A stretch of DNA of 64,000 bases from an uncultured Hungatella sp. (lineage in GTDB: Bacteria; Bacillota; Clostridia; Lachnospirales; Lachnospiraceae). How positions within the stretch are numbered: position 1 is the stretch's first letter; each line of letters starts with the position of its first letter. Positions 52,743 to 61,679 of the stretch are shown here, one piece after another. The notes below the pieces were generated by a model. That model saw only the letters and a list, made by a program, of their open reading frames with translations. It did not search any database and was not told where the DNA came from. Location: positions 62,127 to 126,126 of the forward strand of contig CAJTUV010000001.1 in NCBI GenBank assembly GCA_910579515.1, given 5' to 3'. Made by a program: the position numbers and the translations under genes.

Positions 52743-53438
52743 ATGAGAATCAATATGAATCCTAACAGCGAGTTGGTTCAGTCCGTTGTCAATGTTCCGG
52801 ATCTTGTTCAGGTGCCAGATCAGCTGGTCTCCATGGCCCATCAGTTTCAGGAGGCCATGATGATGTATACCTGCGCAATCAGGGAAGTGAAGACCAAACT
52901 GGAGGTGCTTAACGACGAGCTTTCTGTGCGGAATCAGAGAAATCCTATTGAGATGATCAAGTCCAGAGTGAAAAAGCCCATTAGTATTGTGGAAAAGCTT
53001 CACAGAAAAGGAAAAACCATCTCTGTGGAATCTATGATGGAGAATTTGGACGACATTGCCGGGATTCGGGTAATCTGCTCATTTGTAGACGATATCTACC
53101 AGGTGGCTTCTATGCTGACCAGTCAGGATGATATCACGCTTATCACGATAAAGGATTATATCAAGAATCCGAAGCCGAACGGATATCGGAGTTATCACAT
53201 GATTGTCGAGATTCCGGTATTTTTCTCCAATGAGAAACGTCAGTTGAGAGTGGAGGTGCAGATTCGGACTATCGCCATGGATTTCTGGGCCAGTCTGGAG
53301 CACCAGTTACGATACAAAAAAGATTTTGACGGGGCAAAAGAGATCAGCGAAGAGCTGAAGGAATGTGCGGAGGTCATTGCCCAGACGGATAAGAAAATGC
53401 TTTCCATCCGTCAGAGCATTGCGGACAGGCTAATATAA
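52743..53438 (+). CDS. Small alarmone synthetase (RelA/SpoT synthetase domain protein)
   Basis: This 231-residue protein has only the (p)ppGpp synthetase domain, as in RelQ/RelP-type enzymes: VKKPISIVEKLHRKGK, DDIAGIRVICSFVDDIY, KDYIKNPKPNGYRSYH, and VEVQIRTIAMDFWASLEHQLRYK. No hydrolase domain or TGS/ACT region. It makes the alarmone during stress. GCAGGAG lies before the ATG. Confidence 0.92.
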   Translation: MRINMNPNSELVQSVVNVPDLVQVPDQLVSMAHQFQEAMMMYTCAIREVKTKLEVLNDELSVRNQRNPIEMIKSRVKKPISIVEKLHRKGKTISVESMMENLDDIAGIRVICSFVDDIYQVASMLTSQDDITLITIKDYIKNPKPNGYRSYHMIVEIPVFFSNEKRQLRVEVQIRTIAMDFWASLEHQLRYKKDFDGAKEISEELKECAEVIAQTDKKMLSIRQSIADRLI

Positions 53439-54179
53439 ATAATAAGACAGGGATTCCACAGTCTGGAACCCTGTTTTTTTGTATAAATTTCTGGCAATGT
53501 AATTCTGGCCGGATACTTGAATAGAAACCTGCTTGTAGTCGGAAGGCAAAAGCGCCAGGATTCCAAGAAGAAAGTCCCGTCCATACCCTTGGCCCCGGAA
53601 AGAGTCTTTAATCTGGAAGGCATACAGATAAAGTTCTTCTCCAGAAGGCAGAACGGCGCAGGAACCTATGACCTGGCCGTTTAAGGAACCAGTATAAATT
53701 CCCGGTTCCGCCTCTTGGATGGAGAGGGAGGAGAGAAAGGCTTTGTCGCTCTTTTTAAGCTTTCGCACCATTTTATATTCCGAATACCAATATTCTGCCT
53801 CTAATGCCTCCATGACAGCCAGAGCGGAGGGAGTCTTGGGATCTGTCAGAAAACAGAAATCCATCTGACGTTGTTCCCGCTTTTCCAGCTCTTCTACATA
53901 CTCCAGAATCTTATTTAACATGCAGGTGCAGATCCCCTGTTTCCGATAAGAGGGATGAACAAAAATGGTGCACTCGCAGGTGGTTTTCTCAGGGAAAAAT
54001 AAAAAGGCAAAGGATAAAAGGGAACTGGATTGCTCTTTGTCATAGAAAAGAAAAAAATCCAGGCCGTTTTCCTCAGGGGCAGAGAGAGCCAAAGGCTCAT
54101 ATTCTTTACAGACCCTTAAAAGAGTCTGGACGTCATTTTTTTGAGTTTGTGTTAAAGCAGTGGTATGAATCGGATGCAT
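53430..54179 (-). CDS. Tandem-GNAT N-acetyltransferase
   Basis: This 249-residue protein has two GNAT-like halves. The first has the acetyl-CoA loop VHPSYRKQGICTCML near residue 78; the second has QIKDSFRGQGYGRDFLLG near residue 195 and ends with NLYKKTGFQTVESL. Substrate unknown. The gene is convergent with the alarmone synthetase and overlaps its end by 9 bases. GGAG lies before the ATG. Confidence 0.8.
   Translation of the reverse strand: MHPIHTTALTQTQKNDVQTLLRVCKEYEPLALSAPEENGLDFFLFYDKEQSSSLLSFAFLFFPEKTTCECTIFVHPSYRKQGICTCMLNKILEYVEELEKREQRQMDFCFLTDPKTPSALAVMEALEAEYWYSEYKMVRKLKKSDKAFLSSLSIQEAEPGIYTGSLNGQVIGSCAVLPSGEELYLYAFQIKDSFRGQGYGRDFLLGILALLPSDYKQVSIQVSGQNYIARNLYKKTGFQTVESLSYYLY
53447..53480 (+). 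terminator. Terminator of the alarmone synthetase gene, inside the GNAT gene
   Basis: ACAGGG-TTCCA and TGGA-CCCTGT form an 11-bp stem with one mismatch, followed by seven T residues. It lies in the coding 3' end of the convergent GNAT gene. Confidence 0.75.
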
Positions 54180-54300
54180 AGCCGTTCTCCTGAATGTTTT
54201 GTATGTGAGTCATAAAATATAATCAATTATACCATAGGATTTCCAAGGAAGGCAAGAGAAACTAAACCGCAGTTTATGTGGCGCTGTGCCTGATTTCAAC

Positions 54301-54329
54301 TTGAAACCCCTGTCGGTTTATGATAAGAT
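54301..54329 (+). promoter_or_regulatory. Predicted promoter for the pyr genes
   Basis: TTGAAA (54301-54306) and TAAGAT (54324-54329) with a 17-base spacer, 45 bases upstream of pyrF. I saw no PyrR-type attenuator in the short leader. Confidence 0.55.
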
Positions 54330-54374
54330 TGATAAAAATTCAGGGAAAATAATTCCCAGACCAAGGAGGATACC

Positions 54375-55292
54375 ATGATTCAGAATCTCATTGCGAAAAT
54401 CCAGAAGACCAAGGCGCCGATCTGCGTCGGACTTGACCCTATGCTTGGTTATATTCCGGAACATATTTTGAAGAAGGCTCTGGAGGAATATGGAGAGACG
54501 CTGAAAGGAGCGGCCGAATCTATCTGGCAGTATAATAAAGAGATTATTGATCATACCTGGGATTTGATTCCTGCTGTGAAGCCCCAGGTGGCCATGTATG
54601 AGCAGTTTGGGATTGAAGGGCTGATTGCATATAAAAAGACTGTGGATTATTGTCATGAGAAAGGGCTTTTGGTTATTGGAGATGTAAAACGGGGAGATAT
54701 TGGCTCCACCTCTGCGGCATATGCCACGGCTCACCTGGGCCATGTTCTTGTGGGAAGCCAAAAACTGGCTGGATTTGACACAGACTTTATTACGGTGAAT
54801 CCTTATCTGGGGACAGACGGTGTGAAGCCTTTTGTGGAGGTGTGCAACCAGGAAAATAAAGGGATTTTTGTTTTGGTAAAAACTTCCAATCCATCCAGCG
54901 GGGAGTTCCAGGACCGCTTGGTGGAAAATCGTCCTGTCTATGAGCTGGTGGCTGAAAAAGTGACGGAGTGGGGAAATCTGTCCATGGAGAATGGCTACAG
55001 CAATGTGGGAGCCGTTGTGGGAGCCACTTATCCTGAGATGAGCAGAGTGTTAAGAAAACAGATGCCTCACACTTATTTTCTGGTGCCTGGGTACGGCGCC
55101 CAGGGCGGAACAGCAGAAGATTTAAAGTATTGTTTCAATGAAGACGGTTTAGGGGCGATTGTAAATTCTTCCAGAGGAATTATCGCGGCCTATAAACAGG
55201 AAAAGTATGCAAAGTTTGGGGCTCAACATTTTGCAGAGGCTTCCAGACAGGCGGTTTTGGACATGACAAAGGATATCAACAGCGTATTATAA
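54375..55292 (+). CDS. pyrF: Orotidine 5'-phosphate decarboxylase (type 2)
   Basis: This 305-residue enzyme makes UMP from OMP. It has CVGLDPML near the N-terminus, the catalytic VIGDVKRGDIGSTSAAYA (DxKxxD), and VVGATYP with the C-terminal PGYGAQGG loop. The longer length places it in the PyrF type 2 class. It starts the pyrF-pyrK-pyrD cluster, with AAGGAGG before the ATG. Confidence 0.93.
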   Translation: MIQNLIAKIQKTKAPICVGLDPMLGYIPEHILKKALEEYGETLKGAAESIWQYNKEIIDHTWDLIPAVKPQVAMYEQFGIEGLIAYKKTVDYCHEKGLLVIGDVKRGDIGSTSAAYATAHLGHVLVGSQKLAGFDTDFITVNPYLGTDGVKPFVEVCNQENKGIFVLVKTSNPSSGEFQDRLVENRPVYELVAEKVTEWGNLSMENGYSNVGAVVGATYPEMSRVLRKQMPHTYFLVPGYGAQGGTAEDLKYCFNEDGLGAIVNSSRGIIAAYKQEKYAKFGAQHFAEASRQAVLDMTKDINSVL

Positions 55293-55304
55293 AGAGGAGA
55301 CTAT

Positions 55305-56075
55305 ATGGCAAAGGTGAAACAGACTGTGGTGATAAACAGTCAGAAAAAGCTTCTGGAAGATGTATTCTGTATGTGGCTTCACTGCCCAGAGATTGTGAAG
55401 GAGGCTCATGGCGGACAGTTTCTTTCCCTGTATTCTGCAGATGGGGCAAAACTGCTTCCAAGACCCATCAGCATCTGTGAAATAGACAGAGAAAACGGAA
55501 ATCTGTGTTTGGTGTATCGGGTTGTGGGCGCAGGCACCAGAGAGTTTTCCACTTATCAGGCAAAAGACCTCATCACGGTGATGGGGCCATTGGGAAATGG
55601 ATTTCCCCAAATTTCTCCTGAGAAAAAGGTGCTTTTGATCGGCGGCGGCATTGGAATTCCGCCTATGCTTCAGATGGCAAAGGAATTAAACTGTGAGAAA
55701 ACAGCGGTTTTGGGGTATCGGGATCAGTTGTTTTTGAATCACGAATTTGAACCTTATGGGAAAGTATATGTGGCCACAGAGGACGGCAGTGCAGGAACCA
55801 GGGGAAATGTTCTGGATGCTGTAAGGGAGAACGGCCTTTTGGCAGATGTGATTCTGGCCTGCGGTCCCACACCGATGCTTCGCGCGGTTAAAGAGTATGG
55901 AATGAAACAGAAAATAGAGACCTTTCTTTCCATGGAAGAGAAGATGGCCTGCGGCATCGGGGCCTGTCTGGCCTGCGTATGCCAGTCTGAGGAAGTGGAC
56001 GCCCATTCCCATGTTCATAATAAGCGAATCTGCAAAGATGGACCGGTGTTTCGGGCAGAGGAGGTAACGCTGTGA
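55305..56075 (+). CDS. pyrK: Dihydroorotate dehydrogenase electron transfer subunit
   Basis: This 256-residue ferredoxin-reductase-like protein binds FAD and a [2Fe-2S] cluster and passes electrons from NADH-linked flavin to PyrD. It shows RPISICEID (FAD), LLIGGGIGIPPML (nucleotide), and a C-terminal cluster loop CGIGACLACVC. Its stop overlaps the pyrD start as TGATG. Confidence 0.93.
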   Translation: MAKVKQTVVINSQKKLLEDVFCMWLHCPEIVKEAHGGQFLSLYSADGAKLLPRPISICEIDRENGNLCLVYRVVGAGTREFSTYQAKDLITVMGPLGNGFPQISPEKKVLLIGGGIGIPPMLQMAKELNCEKTAVLGYRDQLFLNHEFEPYGKVYVATEDGSAGTRGNVLDAVRENGLLADVILACGPTPMLRAVKEYGMKQKIETFLSMEEKMACGIGACLACVCQSEEVDAHSHVHNKRICKDGPVFRAEEVTL

Positions 56076-56977
56076 TGAATACAAAGGTAACGATTGCAGG
56101 AGTGGAACTGAAAAATCCGGTGATGACCGCTTCAGGAACGTTCGGTTCTGGAACTGAATACAGTGAGTTTGTAGATCTAAATAAACTGGGAGCTGTGGTG
56201 ACAAAAGGAGTGGCCAATGTGCCATGGCCCGGAAATAACACACCGCGAATCGCAGAGACTTACGGCGGCATGATTAACGCCATTGGTCTTCAGAATCCGG
56301 GAATTGACGTCTTTGTGGAAAGAGATATTCCCTTTTTAAAGCAGTATGATACCAAAATCGTAGTAAATGTCTGCGGAAAAAGCGTAAAAGATTATGTGGA
56401 AGTGGTGGAGCGGCTGTCTGAGGAATCTGTAGACCTTTTGGAGATCAATATTTCCTGTCCAAACGTAAAGGAAGGCGGCATTGCCTTTGGACAAGACCCA
56501 AAGGCGGTGGAGCAGATTACAAAAGAAGTGAAAAAATATGCAAAGCAGCCGGTGATTATGAAACTCAGTCCCAATGTGACAGATATCACGGTGATGGCTA
56601 AGGCAGCACAAGAAGCCGGAGCGGACGCCCTATCTCTGATTAATACTTTGACTGGAATGAAGATTGATATCCACAAAAGAACCTTTGCAGTAGCTAATAA
56701 GACTGGAGGGCTTTCCGGTCCTGCCATTAAGCCGGTGGCGGTTCGCATGGTGTATCAGGTCGCACAGGCGGTGAATCTGCCGATTATCGGAATGGGCGGA
56801 ATCATGACTGGAGAAGACGCCGTCGAATTTCTGCTGGCCGGAGCCACGGCGGTGGCTGTAGGAACAGCTAATTTCCAGAATCCATACGCTACAGTTGAGA
56901 TTGCAAAAGGAATTGAGGCGTATATGGAGAAGTATGGAGTAAAAGACGTAAAACAGTTGATTGGGGCTGTAAAATAG
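56075..56977 (+). CDS. pyrD: Dihydroorotate dehydrogenase catalytic subunit (type 1B)
   Basis: This 300-residue TIM-barrel enzyme oxidises dihydroorotate to orotate. Motifs are NPVMTASGTFGSG, NISCPNVKEGG with the base Cys in this class, and IIGMGGIMTGEDAVEFLLAGA. Presence of pyrK shows it is the 1B type. ATG at 56075 is preferred over GTG at 56072 because GAGGT at 56060-56064 fits it better. Confidence 0.94.
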   Translation: MNTKVTIAGVELKNPVMTASGTFGSGTEYSEFVDLNKLGAVVTKGVANVPWPGNNTPRIAETYGGMINAIGLQNPGIDVFVERDIPFLKQYDTKIVVNVCGKSVKDYVEVVERLSEESVDLLEINISCPNVKEGGIAFGQDPKAVEQITKEVKKYAKQPVIMKLSPNVTDITVMAKAAQEAGADALSLINTLTGMKIDIHKRTFAVANKTGGLSGPAIKPVAVRMVYQVAQAVNLPIIGMGGIMTGEDAVEFLLAGATAVAVGTANFQNPYATVEIAKGIEAYMEKYGVKDVKQLIGAVK

Positions 56978-57004
56978 TTTCTGTTAAGGAAGGGTGGAAG
57001 AACA

Positions 57005-57715
57005 TTGGAAATAGAGAAAAAATCACTGGTGGACGAGGCATATGAGAAAATCAGACAAAAAATCTGTGATTTTGAATTGACTCCCGGACAGGCGATTTCT
57101 GATTTCATTTTAAGTAAAGAGTTGGGAATGAGCCGTACTCCTATCCGCATGGCCTTACAGAAGATTGAAAGCGACGGTTTAATTCGAGACGGCGGGGCGG
57201 GACAGAGCTATTTTGTCTGCGAGATTACAAAAGAGGACATTATAGATTTGTTTGACGCCAGAAAAGGAATTGAGCTGACGGCGCTGGAGTTGATGATGAA
57301 ACGGGGAGTTCAGAAGGAAGAACTGGAATATCTGAACAAAATCAACGAGCAGATGGAGGTTGTGAATAAACAGGGAAGAGTGAAGCAGCAATTTTATTAT
57401 GACCAGAAATTTCATGACAAGCTGGTCTTTTTATCTGCCAATTCCAGATTAATTAAATTTCATGAAAGTCTGCTTCTCCAGTTTACCAGAATGCGGGTTC
57501 TGTCTTATTTGGATCGGTCTTATCAGGATAAGGCATACAGAGATCATGATCGGGTGCTTCGTATGATTAGAGAGGAGAATTTTGACAAAGCATTCGATGC
57601 TTTAAAGGAACATATTGAGAGTGCAAAATGGGATTATATCGGTTTGCTGACGAATAAGATGGATTCGGATTCCTTTGGAGTGTTAAGCTACACTATGAAA
57701 AAAGACGGAGATTGA
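57005..57715 (+). CDS. GntR-family (FadR-like) transcriptional regulator
   Basis: This 236-residue protein has an N-terminal winged helix (YEKIRQKICDFELTPGQAIS, MSRTPIRMALQKIESDGLI) and a helical FCD ligand-binding domain (DLFDARKGIELTALELM, YDQKFHDKLVFLSAN, RDHDRVLRMI with metal-type residues). The ligand is unknown; FCD regulators often respond to organic acids. The start is TTG at 57005 behind AAGGAAGGG; no ATG fits. It begins 28 bases after pyrD and may be co-transcribed. Confidence 0.88.
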   Translation: MEIEKKSLVDEAYEKIRQKICDFELTPGQAISDFILSKELGMSRTPIRMALQKIESDGLIRDGGAGQSYFVCEITKEDIIDLFDARKGIELTALELMMKRGVQKEELEYLNKINEQMEVVNKQGRVKQQFYYDQKFHDKLVFLSANSRLIKFHESLLLQFTRMRVLSYLDRSYQDKAYRDHDRVLRMIREENFDKAFDALKEHIESAKWDYIGLLTNKMDSDSFGVLSYTMKKDGD

Positions 57716-57726
57716 TTTTAGAAAAA

Positions 57727-57775
57727 GGGTATCGCAAAATGACCAGAAGAGATGATTTTGCGATACCCATTCTTT
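57727..57775 (+). terminator. Strong terminator after the GntR gene
   Basis: A perfect 14-bp stem (GGGTATCGCAAAAT with ATTTTGCGATACCC) around a 14-base loop, then a T-rich run. Confidence 0.85.
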
Positions 57776-57777
57776 TA

Positions 57778-57806
57778 TTGCACACAAAATAAATGTGTGC
57801 TATGAT
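57778..57806 (+). promoter_or_regulatory. Promoter and inverted repeat before the LacI gene
   Basis: TTGCAC (57778-57783) and TATGAT (57801-57806) with a 17-base spacer. GCACAC (57780-57785) and GTGTGC (57795-57800) form 6-bp arms 9 bases apart inside the promoter, and CACAA-G-TTGTG lies at 57816-57826. These are candidate operators for the adjacent regulator. Confidence 0.55.
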
Positions 57807-57863
57807 AAAAGCACGCACAAGTTGTGGGCGTTTTCACCAGGTATAGAAAGGAACGGTTGGCAT

Positions 57864-58901
57864 ATGGCGGTGACCATACAGCAGATTGCAGACAAGGCAG
57901 GAGTGTCCAGAGGAACTGTGGACAGGGCGCTGAATCATCGGGGGCGGATTGCGCCGGAGGTGGCAGAGAGGATTCAGGGCATAGCAGACCAGATGGGCTA
58001 TGTGACAAAGACCAAACGAAAAGACAAAGAAAAAGAGATTATAGCAAAGATTGGCGTGGTGACACAACTGGCTCATGCATCTTTTATGCTGGAAATCAAC
58101 CGTGGAATCAGGGAAGCCAGGGAGGAGCTTAAGGAGCGTGGGATCCAGGTTCTGGTAAAGGAAGTGGCGTCTGTGGATGCCAAAGAGCAGCTTTGCGCCA
58201 TAGAGGAACTTATACAGGAGAAAATTCAGGGGCTTGCCGTGATGCCTGTGGAATCAGAAAAGATTCGCATGTGCCTCAATCAGTTGATTGAGGACATGAA
58301 AATTCCGGTAGTGACCTTTAATTCTGACATTGTGGGAATCAAGCGCAGCTGTTTTGTTGGAATGGACAATAAAAAAAGCGGACGGGCAGCTGCCGGACTT
58401 TTGGGAACCCTGACCAGAGGAAAAGGGAAAATTCTGATTATTACAGGATATTTTAGCAATCCGGTAAACAATTTTCGGGTGGACGGGTTTGTAGAGGAAC
58501 TAAAGGAATCCTATCCAGAGTTGGAGATTGCAGGCGTCCAGGCCAGCTTTGACGAGACAAAAGAGGTACAGCGCATCATTGAAAACGGAATGATGGCTGT
58601 GTCGGGAATCAGCGGGATTTTAGTGGTGTCAGGCGGTCAGGCAGGAGTGGCTGAAGCCTTTAGTACTTTAAAGCTGGACAGAAGACCTTATGTGGTGATT
58701 TATGATCATACTCCAAAGAATGAAAAGGCGCTTCGGGAGAACACGGTAGATTTTCTCATTGATCAGAACGGATATGTCCAGGGCTACCGTCCCCTCAACA
58801 TTTTGGCGGATATGATTCTAAAGGGGAAGCTGCCTGAGGAAGAATATCTCTACACTGATATAAAGATTATGACAAAGTATACGTTAGCTAGTCAGAACTG
58901 A
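57864..58901 (+). CDS. LacI-family transcriptional regulator
   Basis: This 345-residue protein has an N-terminal LacI-type helix-turn-helix (VTIQQIADKAGVSRGTVDRALNHRGRI) and a periplasmic-binding-protein-like sugar domain (IGVVTQLAHASFMLEINRGIREA, VVTFNSDI, DNKKSGRAAAG, VVSGGQAGVAEAF). The ligand is unknown. The ATG at 57864 is preferred: AAAGGA lies at 57846-57851 and translation begins directly with the HTH; an earlier ATG at 57795 lies inside the promoter. It likely regulates itself. Confidence 0.9.
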   Translation: MAVTIQQIADKAGVSRGTVDRALNHRGRIAPEVAERIQGIADQMGYVTKTKRKDKEKEIIAKIGVVTQLAHASFMLEINRGIREAREELKERGIQVLVKEVASVDAKEQLCAIEELIQEKIQGLAVMPVESEKIRMCLNQLIEDMKIPVVTFNSDIVGIKRSCFVGMDNKKSGRAAAGLLGTLTRGKGKILIITGYFSNPVNNFRVDGFVEELKESYPELEIAGVQASFDETKEVQRIIENGMMAVSGISGILVVSGGQAGVAEAFSTLKLDRRPYVVIYDHTPKNEKALRENTVDFLIDQNGYVQGYRPLNILADMILKGKLPEEEYLYTDIKIMTKYTLASQN

Positions 58902-58964
58902 AGTGGGAGAGTATCTTGAGAAAGGTTACAATACTTATTTTTGGCAAATATTTAGCGGAAGTCA

Positions 58965-58993
58965 TTGACTTTTTATTCACAAAGTGGGATAAT
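58965..58993 (+). promoter_or_regulatory. Predicted promoter for pckA
   Basis: TTGACT (58965-58970) and GATAAT (58988-58993) with a 17-base spacer, 36 bases before pckA. Confidence 0.6.
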
Positions 58994-59029
58994 AAAAACA
59001 AATCGGATTTCATATAAGGAGGATTTTAT

Positions 59030-60727
59030 ATGTCAACAAAAGCGTATTACCCAATCGACGAGATTGGCAAGGGAAAACCAGGATTTTCCAAAACCAGATC
59101 CATTATTGAAGGTGCCTTTTATGGAAATAATGTAGTAAAGGTAAACACCTTAAAGGAAGCCTATGATTTAGCAAAGAATTCTCCAGGAACAATCGTTACA
59201 GATATGCCTGTATATAGAGGCGAGGAGTTTGGCTTAGAGAAGGATGCCAAAGTTCTGTTATTCAACGACGGCGCTATCACCGGACGTTATGCAACTGCCC
59301 GCAGAATTTCTGGCGAGCCAGGGGTGGATTGCGATGCTTTGGACAAGGTTGCCATGGATGCTGTTTATGAATCCCGTTGGAAAACCATGTATCACGCAGA
59401 GGTATTTGTAGGATTAGATCCAGAATTTATGGTGAAGGCTCATCTTCTGATTCCAGAGGGAGAAGAGAATATCATGTATAACTGGATGTTAAACTTCCAG
59501 TACATGTCTGATGAGTATGTGAAGATGTATAAGAACTCCAAGGCTGTAGGCGACGGCAAAGAAGCTGATATCTTTATCTTCTCTGATCCGCAGTGGAATG
59601 GCTCTGACAGACCAAGCGTATCTTTGGACTGCTTGTCCGACCCACAGAAGAAGACTCTGTGCTACTTCAATACAGAGACCAACTGCGCATGTATCCTTGG
59701 TATGAGATACTTTGGCGAGCATAAGAAGGGCACTCTTACTATGGCATGGGCAATCGCAAACCGTAATGGCTACGCTTCCTGTCACGGCGGACAAAAAGAG
59801 TATCTCCTGGCTGACGGCAAGAAGTATGTTGCTTCCGTATACGGCCTGTCAGGCTCCGGTAAATCTACTCTGACCCATGCAAAACATGGTGGAAAATATG
59901 AAATCAAGGTTCTTCATGACGATGCATTTATTATCAATACCGATACTTGTGCTTCTATCGCTCTGGAGCCGACTTACTTCGATAAAACTGCAGACTATCC
60001 AACAGGCTGCGAGGACAATAAGTACCTTTTGACTGCACAGAACTGTTCTGCAACTCTGGATGAGGAAGGAAAGATTCAGTTAGTAACTGAGGATATCCGT
60101 AACGGCAATGGACGTGCTATCAAGTCCAAACTGTGGTCTCCAAACCGTGTGGATAAAATCGATGCACCGGTTAACGCGATCTTCTGGATTATGAAGGATC
60201 CTACCATCCCGCCAGTAGTGAAATTAAAAGGTGCTTCTCTGGCATCTGTTATGGGCGCAACGTTAGCTACCAAGCGTTCCTCCGCAGAGCGTCTTGCTCC
60301 TGGCGTAGATCCGAATAAGCTGGTAGTGGTTCCTTATGCAAACCCATTCAGAACCTATCCTCTGGCTAATGACTATGAGAAGTTCAAAAAGCTGGTAGAG
60401 GAGAAGAACGTAGACTGCTATATCGTTAATACCGGCGATTTCATGGGCAAGAAGGTAAAACCAGCCGATACTCTGGGAATCCTGGAAGCTATCGTAGAGG
60501 GCAAGGCTGACTTCCACAAATGGGGTCCGTTCTCTGATATCGAGATTCTGGATTGGGAAGGCTTTGTGCCGGATATGAACGATGAAGAGTATGTTTCTCA
60601 GTTAAAAGCTCGTATGAACGACCGCGTTAACGAGATCAAGAACTTCGCAGAGGCAAAAGAAGGCTATGACAAATTGCCAGACGATGCATTGGCTGCATTG
60701 GAGAAAGTTGTAGCTGAGCTGAACTAA
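59030..60727 (+). CDS. pckA: Phosphoenolpyruvate carboxykinase (ATP)
   Basis: This 565-residue ATP-type enzyme interconverts PEP plus CO2 and oxaloacetate. In fermenting gut Clostridia it usually runs in the carboxylating direction to make ATP on the way to succinate or propionate. The P-loop GLSGSGKSTLTH is near residue 280, with AWAIANRNGY and LHDDAFIINTDT nearby. Codon use looks highly expressed, and AAGGAGG sits before the ATG. Confidence 0.94.
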   Translation: MSTKAYYPIDEIGKGKPGFSKTRSIIEGAFYGNNVVKVNTLKEAYDLAKNSPGTIVTDMPVYRGEEFGLEKDAKVLLFNDGAITGRYATARRISGEPGVDCDALDKVAMDAVYESRWKTMYHAEVFVGLDPEFMVKAHLLIPEGEENIMYNWMLNFQYMSDEYVKMYKNSKAVGDGKEADIFIFSDPQWNGSDRPSVSLDCLSDPQKKTLCYFNTETNCACILGMRYFGEHKKGTLTMAWAIANRNGYASCHGGQKEYLLADGKKYVASVYGLSGSGKSTLTHAKHGGKYEIKVLHDDAFIINTDTCASIALEPTYFDKTADYPTGCEDNKYLLTAQNCSATLDEEGKIQLVTEDIRNGNGRAIKSKLWSPNRVDKIDAPVNAIFWIMKDPTIPPVVKLKGASLASVMGATLATKRSSAERLAPGVDPNKLVVVPYANPFRTYPLANDYEKFKKLVEEKNVDCYIVNTGDFMGKKVKPADTLGILEAIVEGKADFHKWGPFSDIEILDWEGFVPDMNDEEYVSQLKARMNDRVNEIKNFAEAKEGYDKLPDDALAALEKVVAELN

Positions 60728-60748
60728 CATCTGAATATTTGACATGTT

Positions 60749-60791
60749 TAATCACGCTGCCTTCCAAACGGAGGACAGCGTGATTATTTTT
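60749..60791 (+). terminator. Terminator after pckA
   Basis: An 11-bp stem TAATCACGCTG with CAGCGTGATTA, then ATTTTT. It lies before the true HAD start at 60813. Confidence 0.8.
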
Positions 60792-60812
60792 GAAACAGAG
60801 AGGAAGTTATTG

Positions 60813-61466
60813 ATGAAGGAAAAAACATATATTCTTTTTGATTTGGATGGAACATTGACGGACCCCATGGTGGGAATTACGAAATCGGTTCAGTATGCTT
60901 TGAAAAGTTATGGAATCAAGGAGCCAGATTTGGAAAAGCTGACGCCCTTTATCGGTCCTCCGTTAAAAGACAGCTTTATGAAATATTATGGTTTTTCTGA
61001 GGAACAGGCAGTTGAGGCGATTGGACGTTACCGGGAATATTTTGCTGTTACCGGAATGCTTGAGAATCAGGTTTATGACGGGATTCCCCAAATGCTGGAA
61101 ACATTAAAGGCGGCCGGAAAGAAATTGTTTGTGGCTACCTCAAAGCCGGAACAATTTTCCATACAAATTCTGGAGCACTTTCATCTGAAGTCCTATTTTG
61201 ACTTTGTAGGCGGAGCCAGTATGGACGAGGTGCGGGTGAAGAAGGACGAGGTTATCGCCTATGTGATGGAGACTGTGGGAATTACAGATGTGAGAAAAAT
61301 GGTTATGGTAGGCGACAGGGAACATGATATTTGGGGGGCAAAAAAGCACGGAATGGACAGCGTGGGAGTGCTGTTTGGATATGGAAGCAGGCAGGAGCTG
61401 AAAGAGGCAGGGGCCACTTATCTTGTGGAATCCGTAAAGGAGCTAGAGAAGCTTCTTTGCCCGTAG
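60813..61466 (+). CDS. HAD-family hydrolase, phosphoglycolate phosphatase-like
   Basis: This 217-residue protein is a subfamily I HAD phosphatase: DLDGTLTD near the N-terminus (nucleophile Asp), a helical cap (residues about 20-85), ATSKPEQ and MVGDREHDIWGAK. Members hydrolyse phosphoglycolate or related sugar phosphates. The ATG at 60813 follows GAGGAAG; an in-frame ATG at 60744 precedes the pckA terminator and is rejected. Confidence 0.88.
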   Translation: MKEKTYILFDLDGTLTDPMVGITKSVQYALKSYGIKEPDLEKLTPFIGPPLKDSFMKYYGFSEEQAVEAIGRYREYFAVTGMLENQVYDGIPQMLETLKAAGKKLFVATSKPEQFSIQILEHFHLKSYFDFVGGASMDEVRVKKDEVIAYVMETVGITDVRKMVMVGDREHDIWGAKKHGMDSVGVLFGYGSRQELKEAGATYLVESVKELEKLLCP

Positions 61467-61542
61467 CAGAGCGCTGCCTGTAGAGTCATTTCCAGGAGAA
61501 CTCTTCACTGCCATATGAACTGTAATTTTTTTTCTAAAAATA

Positions 61543-61572
61543 CTGACATTTTTCTGATAAAAGTGGTAAAAT
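61543..61572 (+). promoter_or_regulatory. Possible promoter for the CarD-like gene
   Basis: CTGACA (61543-61548) and TAAAAT (61567-61572) with an 18-base spacer. The rest of the 213-base gap after the HAD gene shows no clear structure. Confidence 0.4.
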
Positions 61573-61679
61573 ATAGGCATAATAAGGATAGGACAGGTTT
61601 TATACGAAGAATTGGAGAAAATAGATAACAGTTCAGGTAATATTACTCGATGACCGGATTTGTAAGAGAATGAGAAAGG

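Noticed and set aside
57795..57863. Upstream start for the LacI regulator
   Set aside because: It would begin inside the promoter -10 region; the helix-turn-helix begins right at 57864.
60744..60812. Upstream start for the HAD phosphatase
   Set aside because: The region is the pckA terminator hairpin, and a better ribosome site fits the ATG at 60813.
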